64,000 nt of DNA, taken from Azohydromonas australica DSM 1124. GTDB taxonomy: Bacteria; Pseudomonadota; Gammaproteobacteria; Burkholderiales; Burkholderiaceae_C. The notes under the pieces were generated by a model, which saw only the letters and a list, made by a program, of their open reading frames with translations, was not told the DNA's origin and did no database searches. The stretch spans positions 1 through 64,000 of the forward strand of contig NZ_AUMO01000044.1 in NCBI RefSeq assembly GCF_000430725.1, given 5' to 3'. Position numbers and translations under genes: made by a program. This document shows positions 18,865-30,803 of the stretch, in pieces. Every line of letters begins with the position of its first letter. Positions within the stretch are counted from its first letter, which is position 1.

Positions 18865-20109
18865 ATGAGGGAGGCGATGTCACCCTCAATCGACTTGCCC
18901 CGCGACAGTGCCGCCCCGACGGCGCGGCCCAGCGCGTTCCAGCCCTTCCAGCGCCTGCAGCGGCTCAAGCTGCTGTGCCTGGGCGGGCTGTTCCTGCTGC
19001 TGGCGCTGCTGAGCGTGGCGCAGGGCTGGGAGTCGATGCGGGAACTCGCGGCGCAGCGGCGCTCGCAGGCGCTGGTGGCCGACATCCACGAATTGCGCGA
19101 GCGGCTGCTCGACACCGAGGACGCGCTGCGCGTCTACCAGACCACCAACAACGACGTGCTGCTGCGCCAGTACCTGCGCTGCGCCCCGCCCTGCCTCAGC
19201 ACCGCGGGACTGCAGGCGCAGGCCGACGATCCGGCACAGCAGGCGCTGTTCGAGCGCGTCACCGAATGGAGCCAGATCCTGCTGCCGCTGCTGCGCCAGG
19301 CGCTGGAAGGCGGCCCGTCCACGGCGCCGCTGCCCTTGCCCGCGATCGGCCAGATGCGCCGTCTGCTGCTGCAGGCCGAGGAGGCCGAGCTCGCCACGCT
19401 GCGCCGCCACGAGGAGGCCTGGCGCACGCGCGGCCTGCAGCTGCAGCTGGTGCTGGGCGCCACGCTGCTGCTGGGCTTCGCCGGCGTGCTGCTGCTGCAG
19501 CGGCGCACCCAGGCGCTGGTGCGGGCCGGGCTGCGCGCGGAGGCCGCGCTGGAGGAGGCGCTGCTGCGCGATCCGCTCACCGGCGCCTACAACCGACGCG
19601 GGCTGGACCTGCACCTGGCGCACCGGCTGGACCAGGCACGGCAGCGGCAGCAGCCGCTGGCCCTGCTGGCGCTGGACCTGGACGGCTTCAAGGCCGTCAA
19701 CGACCGCCACGGCCATGGCGCGGGCGACGCGGCGCTGCGCACCATCGTGGCGCGGCTGCAGGAGACGGTGGGCGAGCACGGGCTGGTCACCCGCACCGGC
19801 GGCGACGAGTTCGTGCTCGCGCTGCAGGCACCGATGGACGAGGCCGGCGCGCACCTGGTGGCGCAGCGCCTGCTGCACGCCGTCGGGGTGCCGCTGGCGC
19901 TGTCCGGCGGCGCCGAGGCGCGGCTGGGGGCGTCCATCGGCCTGGCCCTGTTCCCGCGCCACGGCGCCGATGCGCCGACGCTGCTGCAGGCGGCCGACGC
20001 CGCCTCCTACGCCGCCAAGCGCGGCGGCAAGCACCGCGTCTGCACCTTCGGCGAGCCGGCTTGGGCGGGCGCCGCGCACGCCGTCGTCCCGCTGCGCCGG
20101 GTGCGCTGA
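18865..20109 (+). CDS. Membrane diguanylate cyclase (GGDEF)
   Basis: 414 aa. Two transmembrane helices (about 34-53 and 192-213) enclose a periplasmic helical sensor region rich in Glu/Arg/Gln; a cytoplasmic GGDEF domain follows. The active-site motif RTGGDEFVL (near 310) is intact, with DPLTGAYNRRG and DLDGFKAVND matching nucleotide and metal sites. So it should make c-di-GMP. The RxxD inhibitory I-site expected five residues before GGDEF is absent, suggesting no product feedback. Start ambiguous between 18865 and 18877. Confidence 0.93.
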   Translation: MREAMSPSIDLPRDSAAPTARPSAFQPFQRLQRLKLLCLGGLFLLLALLSVAQGWESMRELAAQRRSQALVADIHELRERLLDTEDALRVYQTTNNDVLLRQYLRCAPPCLSTAGLQAQADDPAQQALFERVTEWSQILLPLLRQALEGGPSTAPLPLPAIGQMRRLLLQAEEAELATLRRHEEAWRTRGLQLQLVLGATLLLGFAGVLLLQRRTQALVRAGLRAEAALEEALLRDPLTGAYNRRGLDLHLAHRLDQARQRQQPLALLALDLDGFKAVNDRHGHGAGDAALRTIVARLQETVGEHGLVTRTGGDEFVLALQAPMDEAGAHLVAQRLLHAVGVPLALSGGAEARLGASIGLALFPRHGADAPTLLQAADAASYAAKRGGKHRVCTFGEPAWAGAAHAVVPLRRVR

Positions 20110-20290
20110 GCCGGGGCGGGCCGGGCCCGCGCCGCTGCGGCGGACCCGGGCGCGGCTTCTGCAGGCATCCGGCGTGAAATTGCCTTGAAAGTCGCCTGCG
20201 GCGCGCAACTTATGGCCCTGCGCGCCCTAATCCCTGGGGGGCGAAACGTATACTGCCCTGGCTACTTCATCTCGCGGGAAAGCTGTTCAC

Positions 20291-21724
20291 ATGGGTGCCA
20301 AATTGAAAGTCGCCGGCCTCGTAGCCATTGGCGCCGTGGCGGGCGCGCTCACCACGATGCAGCTGCAGGCGGTAGCACGCAACGCGACCGCGCCGCTGCC
20401 GCTGGAGGAGCTGCAGCAGCTCGCCGCCGTCTTCGGCATCGTCAAGAGCGACTACGTCGAGGCGGTGGACGAGAAGAAGCTGCTGACCGATGCCATCTCG
20501 GGCATGGTCTCGGGGCTCGATCCGCACAGCCAGTATTTCGACAAGAAGAGTTTCAAGGAATTCCGCGAAGGCACCAGCGGCCGCTTCGTGGGCGTGGGCA
20601 TCGAGATCGGCATGGAGGACGGGCTGGTCAAGGTGGTGTCGCCCATCGAGGGCTCGCCGGCCTTCCGCGCCGGGCTCAAGGCGGGTGACCTGATCACCAA
20701 GATCGACGACACCGCCGTCAAGGGCCTGACCATGGACCAGGCCGTCAAGCGCATGCGCGGCGAGCCCAGCACCAAGGTGCAGCTCACGGTGTTCCGCAAG
20801 GCCGAGAGCCGCACCTTCCCGGTGACGATCACGCGCGAGGAGATCCGCGTGCAGAGCGTGCGCTCCAAGGTGGTGGAGCCCGGCTATGCGTGGCTGCGCG
20901 TGAGCCAGTTCCAGGACCGCACGGTGGAAGACTTCGTGCGCAAGATCGAGGAGATCTACAAGCAGGAGCCCAACCTCAAGGGCCTGGTGCTGGACCTGCG
21001 CAACGACCCGGGCGGCCTGCTCGAAGGCGCCGTGGCGGTCTCCGCGGCCTTCCTGCCCTCCGACGTCGTGGTCGTCTCCACCAACGGCCAGCTGCCCGAC
21101 TCCAAGGCCACCTTCAAGGCCACGCCGGAGTTCTACCAGCGCCGCGGCGGTGCCGATCCGCTCAAGCGGCTGCCCGACGCCGTCAAGAAGGTGCCGATGG
21201 TGGTTCTGGTCAATGAAGGCTCGGCCTCGGCCAGCGAGATCGTTGCCGGCGCGCTGCAGGACCACAAGCGCGCCGTCATCATGGGCGCGCAGACCTTCGG
21301 CAAGGGCTCGGTGCAGACGGTGCGTCCGCTGACGCAGGACACGGCGCTCAAGCTCACCACCGCGCGCTACTACACCCCCAGCGGGCGCTCGATCCAGGCC
21401 AAGGGCATCGTGCCGGACGTGTGGCTGGACGAGACCGCCGAGGGCAACGTCTTCGCCGCGCTGCGCATGCGCGAGGCCGACTTGGACAAGCATCTGGTGC
21501 AGGGCGAGGAAAAGCGCGACGAGGCGCGCGAGAAGGCCCGCGAAGAAGCGCGCCAGAAGCTCGAAGAGCAGCTGGCCAAGCGCGCCGAGCCGCCCAAGCC
21601 GCTGCCCGAGTTCGGCAGCGGCGAGGACTTCCAGCTCGTGCAGGCGCTCAACCGGCTGAAGAACAAGCCGGTGGTGGTCAGCAAGACCATGAGTGAGCGC
21701 AAGCCCGAGAGCGAAACCAACTGA
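20291..21724 (+). CDS. ctpA: C-terminal processing protease, S41 family
   Basis: 477-aa periplasmic serine protease. N-terminal signal anchor (VAGLVAIGAVAGALTTM), a PDZ domain (about 95-180, GVGIEIGMEDGLVKVV) and the S41 catalytic domain with Ser in NEGSASASEIVAGAL and Lys in GAQTFGKGSVQ, which form the Ser-Lys dyad. The C terminus has a charged coiled-coil-like segment (about 405-435). Such proteases trim lipoproteins, penicillin-binding proteins and peptidoglycan hydrolases. It has its own upstream gap of 180 bp containing a TATACT-like -10 near 20250, and a terminator follows. Confidence 0.93.
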   Translation: MGAKLKVAGLVAIGAVAGALTTMQLQAVARNATAPLPLEELQQLAAVFGIVKSDYVEAVDEKKLLTDAISGMVSGLDPHSQYFDKKSFKEFREGTSGRFVGVGIEIGMEDGLVKVVSPIEGSPAFRAGLKAGDLITKIDDTAVKGLTMDQAVKRMRGEPSTKVQLTVFRKAESRTFPVTITREEIRVQSVRSKVVEPGYAWLRVSQFQDRTVEDFVRKIEEIYKQEPNLKGLVLDLRNDPGGLLEGAVAVSAAFLPSDVVVVSTNGQLPDSKATFKATPEFYQRRGGADPLKRLPDAVKKVPMVVLVNEGSASASEIVAGALQDHKRAVIMGAQTFGKGSVQTVRPLTQDTALKLTTARYYTPSGRSIQAKGIVPDVWLDETAEGNVFAALRMREADLDKHLVQGEEKRDEAREKAREEARQKLEEQLAKRAEPPKPLPEFGSGEDFQLVQALNRLKNKPVVVSKTMSERKPESETN

Positions 21725-21760
21725 GCCGGCACGCTTGGCCCCCTCGGCCGCTGCCCTCGC

Positions 21761-21783
21761 AAAGCCCGCCCCGCGCGGGCTTT
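21761..21783 (+). terminator. Intrinsic terminator after ctpA
   Basis: AAAGCCCGC and GCGGGCTTT form a 9-bp stem around CCCGC, about 37 bp after the ctpA stop. The T-run is short (TTTGTGTT). The hairpin is symmetric in sequence, but ctpA is the only gene ending here. Confidence 0.7.
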
Positions 21784-21813
21784 GTGTTCTGTGGCGGCGG
21801 CTATGCTGACGCG

Positions 21814-22575
21814 ATGAACGACGACCAGCTCCTGCGCTACTCGCGCCACATCCTGCTCAACGAACTCGGCGTGGAAGGCCAGCAGAAGCTGCTGGACAGC
21901 CGCGCGCTGGTGATCGGCGCCGGCGGCCTGGGCTCGCCGGTGGCGCTGTACCTGGGCACCGCGGGGCTGGGCACGATCACGCTGGTGGACCACGACACGG
22001 TGGACGTGACCAACCTGCAGCGCCAGATCGCGCACGACATGGCGCACGTGGGCCAGCCCAAGGTGCTGTCCGCCGCGGCCAGCATCCACGCCATGAACCC
22101 GGAGACGCGCGTCGTCACGCTGCAGGAAAAGGTCGATGCGGCGCGGCTGGACGAGCTCGTGCGCGGCGCCGACGTGGTGCTCGACTGCAGCGACAACTTC
22201 CGCACCCGCCACGCCGTCAACGCTGCCTGCGTGCGCCACGGCAAGCCGCTGGTGTCGGGCGCGGCCATCGGCTTCGACGGCCAGATCGCCGTGTACGACA
22301 CGCGCCATGCCGAGGCCCCCTGCTATGCCTGCGTGTTCCCGCCGGAATCGGGCGTGGAGGAGGTGCGCTGCGCCACCATGGGCGTGTTCGCGCCGCTGGT
22401 GGGCATCATCGGCAGCATGCAGGCGGCCGAGGCCCTGAAGTTGCTTGCCGGGGTGGGCAGCTCTCTGGCCGGAAGGCTGCAAATGCTGGACGCGCGCAGC
22501 ATGGAATGGACGGAGATCCGCATCGGCCGCTCCGCCCAGTGCCCGGTGTGCGCCACGCGTGGCGCGGCGCACTGA
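21814..22575 (+). CDS. moeB: MoeB/ThiF-family sulfur-carrier adenylyltransferase
   Basis: 253-aa E1-like enzyme that adenylates the C terminus of a ubiquitin-like sulfur carrier (MoaD or ThiS) in molybdopterin or thiamine synthesis. It has the ATP-binding loop GAGGLGSP, the VDHDTVDVTNLQRQ segment, DCSDNFRTRHAVN, and two zinc-binding CxxC pairs (CYAC and CPVC). RCATMGVFAPLVGIIG is the crossover-loop region. Whether it serves MoaD, ThiS or both cannot be told; no moa or thi gene is adjacent. Confidence 0.9.
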   Translation: MNDDQLLRYSRHILLNELGVEGQQKLLDSRALVIGAGGLGSPVALYLGTAGLGTITLVDHDTVDVTNLQRQIAHDMAHVGQPKVLSAAASIHAMNPETRVVTLQEKVDAARLDELVRGADVVLDCSDNFRTRHAVNAACVRHGKPLVSGAAIGFDGQIAVYDTRHAEAPCYACVFPPESGVEEVRCATMGVFAPLVGIIGSMQAAEALKLLAGVGSSLAGRLQMLDARSMEWTEIRIGRSAQCPVCATRGAAH

Positions 22576-22600
22576 CACAACAAACCTACCCATACATCGC

Positions 22601-23503
22601 ATGGAAAAGCGCCCCGACCTGACTGCCCGCAACTTCCCCACGGCCGAGGAAGAAGCGCTGTCGCAGCTTGAAGCCTCCCGCTACGCCGGCCCCGAGAGCG
22701 CCTACCGGCTGGCGTTCACCGACACGGCCTTCCTGCTGCGCGAGGAGCTGCGCCCGGTGCGCATGCAGCTGGAGCTGCTCAAGCCCGAGCTGGTGCAGCG
22801 CGAGCAGGGCATCGAGTCGACCATCGTCATCTTCGGCAGCGCGCGCGTGCTGCCGCCGGAGGAGGCGCAGCTGCGGCTGGAGGCCGCGCGCGAACTGGGC
22901 GAGCCCCAGGCGCTGCGGCGCGCCGAGATGGGTGTGCTCATGAGCCGCTTCTACGACGAGGCGCGGCGCTTCGCGGCGCTGGTGACCACGCGCTCGCGCT
23001 CGCACGACACGCCGATCTACGTCGTCACCGGCGGCGGCCCCGGCGTCATGGAGGCGGGCAACCGCGGCGCCTTCGAGGTGGACGGCAAGAGCATCGGGCT
23101 CAACATCGTGCTGCCCCACGAGCAGGCGCCCAACCCGTACATCACGCCGGAGCTGTGCTTCCAGTTCCACTACTTCGCGCTGCGCAAGATGCACTTCCTC
23201 ATGCGCAGCATCGCGCTGGTGTGCTTCCCCGGCGGCTTCGGCACGCTCGACGAGCTGTTCGAGGTGCTGACGCTGATCCAGACCGGCAAGTCGCGCCCGC
23301 GCCCGGTGCTGCTGTTCGGGCGCGAGTTCTGGACCAAGCTCATCAACTTCGACTGGCTGGTGGAGACCGGCATGATCAGCCCCAACGACGTGAACCTGTT
23401 CCACTTCGTCGAAACCGCCGAAGACGCCTGGGCGCGGCTGACCGAGATCTACGGCTTCGACGCCCCCGTGACGCAGACCGGCGAGTTCGCCGACGACATC
23501 TGA
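22601..23503 (+). CDS. LOG-family (lysine-decarboxylase-like, TIGR00730-type) protein
   Basis: 300 aa. The Rossmann-like domain carries GGGPGVMEAGNRGA and PGGFGTLDELFEVLTLIQT, the two LOG-family signatures (nucleotide/phosphoribohydrolase site). Proteins of this family release cytokinin-like bases from nucleoside monophosphates or act as nucleotide hydrolases. An N-terminal extension of about 75 residues (ARNFPTAEEEALSQLEAS onward) marks the longer subgroup. It starts 25 bp after moeB and is likely in the same transcript. Confidence 0.88.
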   Translation: MEKRPDLTARNFPTAEEEALSQLEASRYAGPESAYRLAFTDTAFLLREELRPVRMQLELLKPELVQREQGIESTIVIFGSARVLPPEEAQLRLEAARELGEPQALRRAEMGVLMSRFYDEARRFAALVTTRSRSHDTPIYVVTGGGPGVMEAGNRGAFEVDGKSIGLNIVLPHEQAPNPYITPELCFQFHYFALRKMHFLMRSIALVCFPGGFGTLDELFEVLTLIQTGKSRPRPVLLFGREFWTKLINFDWLVETGMISPNDVNLFHFVETAEDAWARLTEIYGFDAPVTQTGEFADDI

Positions 23504-23571
23504 AGCAGGCGGGCAGCCGGCACGGCGGCTGCCCACCATCGATCGCCACCCGTTCGACGCAGGAGCCGCGC

Positions 23572-24495
23572 ATGAACCGCAACGTCAGTCTCATCGGCGC
23601 GCCCACCGACGTGGGCGCCGGCGCCCGCGGCGCCAGCATGGGCCCGGAGGCGCTGCGCGTGGCGCGCATCGGCCCGCTGCTGGGCGAGATGGGCCTGGAC
23701 GTGGTGGACCGCGGCAACCTCACCGGCCCGGCCAACCCCTGGCTGCCGCCGGTGGAGGGCTACCGTCACTTCGACGAGGTGCTGGCCTGGAACCGCGCGG
23801 TGCACGAGGCGGTGTACGCGGAGCTGCAGGCGGGCTGCTTCCCGATCCTGTTGGGCGGCGACCACTGCCTGGGGCTGGGCTCCATCAGCGCCGTGGCGCG
23901 CCACTGCCGCGACACCGGCCAGAAGCTGCGCGTGCTCTGGCTCGATGCGCACTCCGACTTCAACACCGACCAGATCACGCCCAGCGGGAACATCCACGGC
24001 ATGCCCGTGGCCTGCCTGTGCGGCTACGGCCCGAAGCCGCTGGTGGAGATCGGCGGCCACGTGCCGGCGGTGAGCCCCAAGTGGGTCAAGCAGATCGGCA
24101 TCCGCAGCGTCGACGCCGGCGAGAAGCAGCTGCTGTACGACGCCGGGCTGGAGGTGTTCGACATGCGCTACATCGACGAGATGAGCATGCGCCACACCAT
24201 GGAGCTGGCCCTGGCGACGATGGACGCCAGCACGCACCTGCACGTGAGCTTCGACGTCGACTTCCTCGACCCCTCCTTCGCGCCCGGCGTGGGCACCACC
24301 GTCATGGGCGGCCCCACCTACCGCGAGGCGCAGCTGTGCATGGAGATGATCGCCGACACCGGCCGCCTGGCCTCGCTGGACGTGATGGAGCTCAATCCGG
24401 CGCTGGACGTGCGCAACCGCACCGCCGAGGTCGCCGTGGACATGGTGCAGAGCCTCTTCGGCAAGAGCACGCTGGTGCGGCGCGCGCCGCGCTGA
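23572..24495 (+). CDS. rocF: Arginase
   Basis: 307-aa ureohydrolase that splits arginine to ornithine and urea. The binuclear manganese site is complete: H98 in GGDHCLG, D125-H127-D129 in DAHSDFN, and D228/D230 in SFDVDFLDP. The loop SGNIHGMP contains substrate-binding residues of arginases rather than agmatinases. GGAG lies 7 nt before the ATG. Gene orientation and 68-bp spacing place it behind the LOG gene. Confidence 0.93.
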   Translation: MNRNVSLIGAPTDVGAGARGASMGPEALRVARIGPLLGEMGLDVVDRGNLTGPANPWLPPVEGYRHFDEVLAWNRAVHEAVYAELQAGCFPILLGGDHCLGLGSISAVARHCRDTGQKLRVLWLDAHSDFNTDQITPSGNIHGMPVACLCGYGPKPLVEIGGHVPAVSPKWVKQIGIRSVDAGEKQLLYDAGLEVFDMRYIDEMSMRHTMELALATMDASTHLHVSFDVDFLDPSFAPGVGTTVMGGPTYREAQLCMEMIADTGRLASLDVMELNPALDVRNRTAEVAVDMVQSLFGKSTLVRRAPR

Positions 24496-24568
24496 GGCCG
24501 CCCATGAGCGCGGCCTCGCGGCCGCCACGTTGAGGCCGCAACCGCGGCCCCTGCCCTTCATCCGTTTC

Positions 24569-26257
24569 TCAGCCCTGCTGCTGCGCGTCCTGCGCCGGCT
24601 GCACCTGCGGCAGCGGCGTCGCGGGGCGCAGCCGCGTGTTGGCCAGCGCGCCGGCGGACTCCAGGATCGGGTAGGCAATGGAGCAGATGTGCGAGTTGAT
24701 GCGCTTCAGGTCGCTGATGAGGTCCAGGTGCAGGCTGCTGGTCTCGATGCTGTAGGGCGTGTTGGCCTGCAGCCGCACGATGTGCGTGGCGGCGTACTCG
24801 TGCTCCAGGGCGCGGAAGCGCGCCTTCTCCTCCAGCAGCTTCTGCGCGTCGTGCACGTTGCCGTCGAGGAACACGCTCATGCCCAGGCGCAGGTTCTGCA
24901 GCAGGCGCTGGTGCAGGTGCACGATCTCGGCCATGCCGGCGTCGGAGAGGCGGCGCTTCTTGCGGATCTTCTTGTCCTCGATGTCCTGCAGCACGCGCTC
25001 GATGATGTCGCCGATCTGCTCCATGTTGATGGTGAAGGAGACGATGTCGGTCCAGCGCCGGCCCTCGCGCTCCGACAGCGCCTCGCGCGAGATCTGTGTG
25101 AGGTAGAACTTGATGGCCGAGTACAGCGCGTCCACCGTGTCGTCCATCTTGCGCAGCTGCTGCGCCAGCGCCAGGTCGTCGTGGCGCAGCACGGGCTCGA
25201 TGCCGCGCAGCATGGTCTCCACGATGTCGGCCTGGTGCAGCGCCTCGCGCGCGGCGCAGGTGATGGCCAGCGAGGGCGTCTCCAGCGCCATCGGGTCCAG
25301 GTGCTGCGGACGCGCCGGCGCCGCCGGGGCCGGCGGCTCGGTGAGCCACTGCTCCAGCCAGCGGGCCAGCAGCGTCGTGGCGCCCACGAACAGCAGCGCC
25401 AGCGCCACGTTGAAGCCCAGGTGGAACAGCACCACCTGGCGCGCCACCGAGGGCGCACTGGCCTGCAGCCAGGGCAGGATCTGCGGCAGCAGCGGCATCG
25501 CGATCAGGCAGCCCGCGACCTTGAACATCAGGTTGCCCACCGGCAGCCGCCGCGTCGCCACCGAGCCGCGCAGCGTGGAGAGCACGCCCAGCACGCCGCT
25601 GCCGAGGTTGGCGCCCAGCACCAGGCCCAGCGCCACCTGCGGCGCCAGCAGCCCCTGCGCCGCCAGCGTGGCGGTGAGCAGCACGATCGCCAGGCTGGAG
25701 TAGGACAGCACCGCCAGCACCATGCCCATGAGCAGCTGCGGCGCCACCTCGCGCGGCAGCGAGGCCAGCAGCGTGCGCACCACCGGCGAGGCCACCAGCG
25801 GGTGCGTGCTCTGCATGATCAGGTGCAGCGCCAGCGTGATCAGCCCCAGGCCGATGAGCACGCGGCCCAGGCGCCCGGTGACGCTCTTCTCGCGCGATAT
25901 GAACATCACCACGCCGACGAAGATCAGCAGCGGCGACAGCCACGACAGGTCGAAGGAGAAGAACACCGTCATGAGGCTGGAGCCCATGTCGGCACCCAGC
26001 ATCACCGCCAGCGCCGCCGAGGTCGGCACCAGCTGCCGCCCGACGAAGGAGGCCATGAGCATGCAGGTGGCGGTGCCCGACTGCAGCAGCATCGTCACGC
26101 CCATGCCCGCCAGCAGCGCCGATGGGCGCGAGCCCATGCCGCGCGCGAGCACGTACCGCAAGTTCTCGCCGAACATGCGCAGCACCCCGGTGCGCACGAT
26201 GAAGGTGCCCCATACCAGCAGGGCAATGGCGGCCAGCAGATTCAGCAGCTCGGTCAT
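24569..26257 (-). CDS. Na+/phosphate cotransporter (NptA type) with PhoU-like C-terminal domain
   Basis: 562 aa. Residues 1-315 form the Na/Pi cotransporter membrane domain with two inverted repeats, each with a QSG or SYSS-type motif (LLQSGTATCML; LSYSSLAIVLL) and GADMGSS/GANLGSG loops. Residues about 335-540 are a cytosolic PhoU-like helical domain. Imports or exports phosphate by sodium coupling and is likely sensitive to phosphate status. MTELLNLLAAIALLVWG is the family start and follows GGAAG. Convergent with arginase. Confidence 0.92.
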   Translation of the reverse strand: MTELLNLLAAIALLVWGTFIVRTGVLRMFGENLRYVLARGMGSRPSALLAGMGVTMLLQSGTATCMLMASFVGRQLVPTSAALAVMLGADMGSSLMTVFFSFDLSWLSPLLIFVGVVMFISREKSVTGRLGRVLIGLGLITLALHLIMQSTHPLVASPVVRTLLASLPREVAPQLLMGMVLAVLSYSSLAIVLLTATLAAQGLLAPQVALGLVLGANLGSGVLGVLSTLRGSVATRRLPVGNLMFKVAGCLIAMPLLPQILPWLQASAPSVARQVVLFHLGFNVALALLFVGATTLLARWLEQWLTEPPAPAAPARPQHLDPMALETPSLAITCAAREALHQADIVETMLRGIEPVLRHDDLALAQQLRKMDDTVDALYSAIKFYLTQISREALSEREGRRWTDIVSFTINMEQIGDIIERVLQDIEDKKIRKKRRLSDAGMAEIVHLHQRLLQNLRLGMSVFLDGNVHDAQKLLEEKARFRALEHEYAATHIVRLQANTPYSIETSSLHLDLISDLKRINSHICSIAYPILESAGALANTRLRPATPLPQVQPAQDAQQQG

Positions 26258-26530
26258 GAATACTTCTTCCGGGTCCCCCGGACAGCGCTGCCCTCCATCC
26301 ATCCCTCGCGGAGCGCGTCCTTTAAGGAGACCCGAGCGAGAAGCATGCCCGAACCCCCCAGGTGGCGGCTACGCGTGTTTACATGAAACCGTGATGACGT
26401 TGCGATCTCGCCGCACCGCGTTCCTCAGCCTGGGACGCAATGCCCCTGGCGGAAAGCAGCCCGGCGGCCAGCAGCGCCGGTTGCAGCCGGTGCAGGCGGC
26501 CCGCTGCTACCCGTGCCGCGCGGCGGTGGC

Positions 26531-29287
<2,757 letters not shown>

Positions 29288-29941
29288 GGCAGACGAACGG
29301 CGCTGGAACGGCGGCAGGACGGCTCCTGGGCAGGTGAACTCCCCACCATAGCCGGGCGCCCGTGGGCCGCCCAGGGGACGCCAGGCGGGAGCGGCCTGTT
29401 GTGCGCAGTAATGCACGGCGTCCGGCCAATTCCCATTTTGGCCTCTACCCGTTCGTCCTGTGATTGGGCATAAATACATCCACGGCGCCGCGATGCAGTA
29501 AGGCGGCACCGCTCCAGGCAATACATCGGAAAGGAGGCTCTCATCGAAACTTCGAGTAAACGGACCACTCCTGAAAATCCGGGGCACGATAGATCTCAGT
29601 GAACGATCCGAGTTCTTGCCCCCTGTGTCTTGATGAATTGAACGCGGGCTTTCCATACCCGTGGCGCAGCCTTCGATGGCGTGCCGATCCGGCCACTTTC
29701 TGACGGCCGACCAGCATCGGCAATCCCAGGGAATACCCCCCTGACGCCCAGCAAGCCGCTGCCGCCACAGACATGGCAAGCCCCTCCCTAGAACGGCGCC
29801 CACGGGCGCCGTTTCATTTTCGTGCAGCCTTCCACGCCACGGCCTCATTGTGGCCGCGAGCCCCTCGTGGAATTTTCTCAATAGGCGCATAAACAAGTCC
29901 TCACCACTGCGCCGCGCCGCCGGCGCCTCCAGGACCGCGCC
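29288..29941. other. Intergenic region upstream of the CHASE kinase; no supported gene
   Basis: 654 bp with visibly lower GC than the neighbours, especially 29440-29740. It must contain the minus-strand promoter of the kinase and a plus-strand promoter for the 48-aa protein. Open frames here lack ribosome sites and family features, so I do not call any. A plus-strand hairpin at 29792-29813 followed by a T-rich tail could end a short non-coding transcript from 29450-29790; see findings. Confidence 0.5.
29792..29813 (+). terminator. Terminator-like hairpin
   Basis: AACGGCGCCC and GGGCGCCGTT form a perfect 10-bp stem with a two-base loop, followed by TCATTTTCG on the plus strand. No annotated plus-strand gene ends just upstream, so it either ends an unannotated small RNA or shields the downstream small genes from antisense transcription. 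Confidence 0.55.
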
Positions 29942-30088
29942 ATGAATGCCATCAAGGAATATCTGCTGCTGATCGTGATTTCGGTCTTCGTGGCGAATAC
30001 CGTGGGCACGGCCTATGGCGAGCTGATCAATACCCTGTTCAGCGACATCGCGCTCAGGCTGGAGCAGGTGCAGGTCCTGGTGCGCTGA
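29942..30088 (+). CDS. Small membrane protein, 48 aa, function unknown
   Basis: ATG-TGA frame of 48 codons: MNAIKEYLLLIVISVFVANT at the N terminus, one transmembrane helix (about 8-21), then a short amphipathic tail ending LRLEQVQVLVR. Codon use (TAT, AAT, ATT) is softer than the genome average but consistent with the next gene. It lies 142 bp before the lipoprotein gene on the same strand. I do not recognise the family. Coding status rests on composition, hydrophobic profile and neighbour. Confidence 0.55.
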   Translation: MNAIKEYLLLIVISVFVANTVGTAYGELINTLFSDIALRLEQVQVLVR

Positions 30089-30230
30089 AGTCCTTCACCG
30101 GCCAGTCCGGCGCCAAGAAAAAAGACACGCAAGGCAAGCAAGCCGCCGCCAACTCCCGGACCTTGATCTGGCGCAGCAGGCCATCAGATGCCCGGCATTT
30201 ACCTTTGCCCCAACGCCGGAGCAAATGACC

Positions 30231-30647
30231 ATGAAAAAACAATTGCTGATCGCACTACTGCCCCTGCTACTTGCGGCCTGCGATTTCGACCAGGCCGAGC
30301 GGCTGCAGACCGTGCATGACATGGAAGCGGCCGCCACCCGCTACAGCCAGCTCAGGGCGCTGATCGACAACACCGACCGCGCACTGGAAAGGCTGGGCAC
30401 GGAAGCCAAGATCCTGCGCGAGGACATCAAGGCCCAGGGCGCGGAATATGAAAAGAGCCGCGGCGCCCATTACCGGGATCAAGTCTTGGTGCTGACCGAC
30501 AAGGAAGCGGACCTCGCCCAGCGCATCGCCGCCCTGGAGGGAAAGCGCAGCGAGGCCACCCTGCAGGTCAGCCAGCATCGCGACCGCATCCACAACCTGC
30601 AGGCGCGGCTGGAATCCATGGGCTGCGGCCGGCCGCCGTGTATTTGA
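30231..30647 (+). CDS. Lipoprotein with coiled coil, function unknown
   Basis: 138 aa. Lipoprotein signal MKKQLLIALLPLLLAAC, with LLAAC as lipobox. The mature part is almost wholly helical, with heptad-like repeats (residues about 25-130: QTVHDMEAAATRYSQLRAL, TDKEADLAQRIAALEGKRSE), ending in a Cys-containing tail (GCGRPPCI). GGAG nine bases before the ATG at 30231 decides the start over one two codons earlier. The neighbouring small membrane protein may be its partner. No known domain. Confidence 0.8.
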   Translation: MKKQLLIALLPLLLAACDFDQAERLQTVHDMEAAATRYSQLRALIDNTDRALERLGTEAKILREDIKAQGAEYEKSRGAHYRDQVLVLTDKEADLAQRIAALEGKRSEATLQVSQHRDRIHNLQARLESMGCGRPPCI

Positions 30648-30692
30648 TTTCGGCGCTCATACAAAACCGCTACAGCGGAACAACAAGGAACC

Positions 30693-30775
30693 CGTCACAC
30701 CCGCGAAGGCGGGTGTCCACGCCTGCCGGGCTGCACCGCGTGGCTCGTGGATGCCCGCCTTCGCGGGCATGACGG
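30693..30775. repeat. Inverted REP-like / dRS3-like element
   Basis: Two arms in inverted orientation: CGTCACACCCGCGAAGGCGG at 30693 and CCGCCTTCGCGGGCATGACG at the right end, each built on the CCCGC-GAAGG-CGGG core, separated by about 26 bp. It is a relative of the element at 47796-47950. It lies between the convergent lipoprotein and helicase genes, where it may also end transcription. Confidence 0.75.
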
Positions 30776-30803
30776 AGGTATTTGCGAATTCCAGGGCCTG
30801 GAA

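Noticed and set aside
29541..29774. 77-codon minus-strand frame between kinase and small genes
   Set aside because: No ribosome site, no motif, and it crosses the likely promoter area of the kinase.
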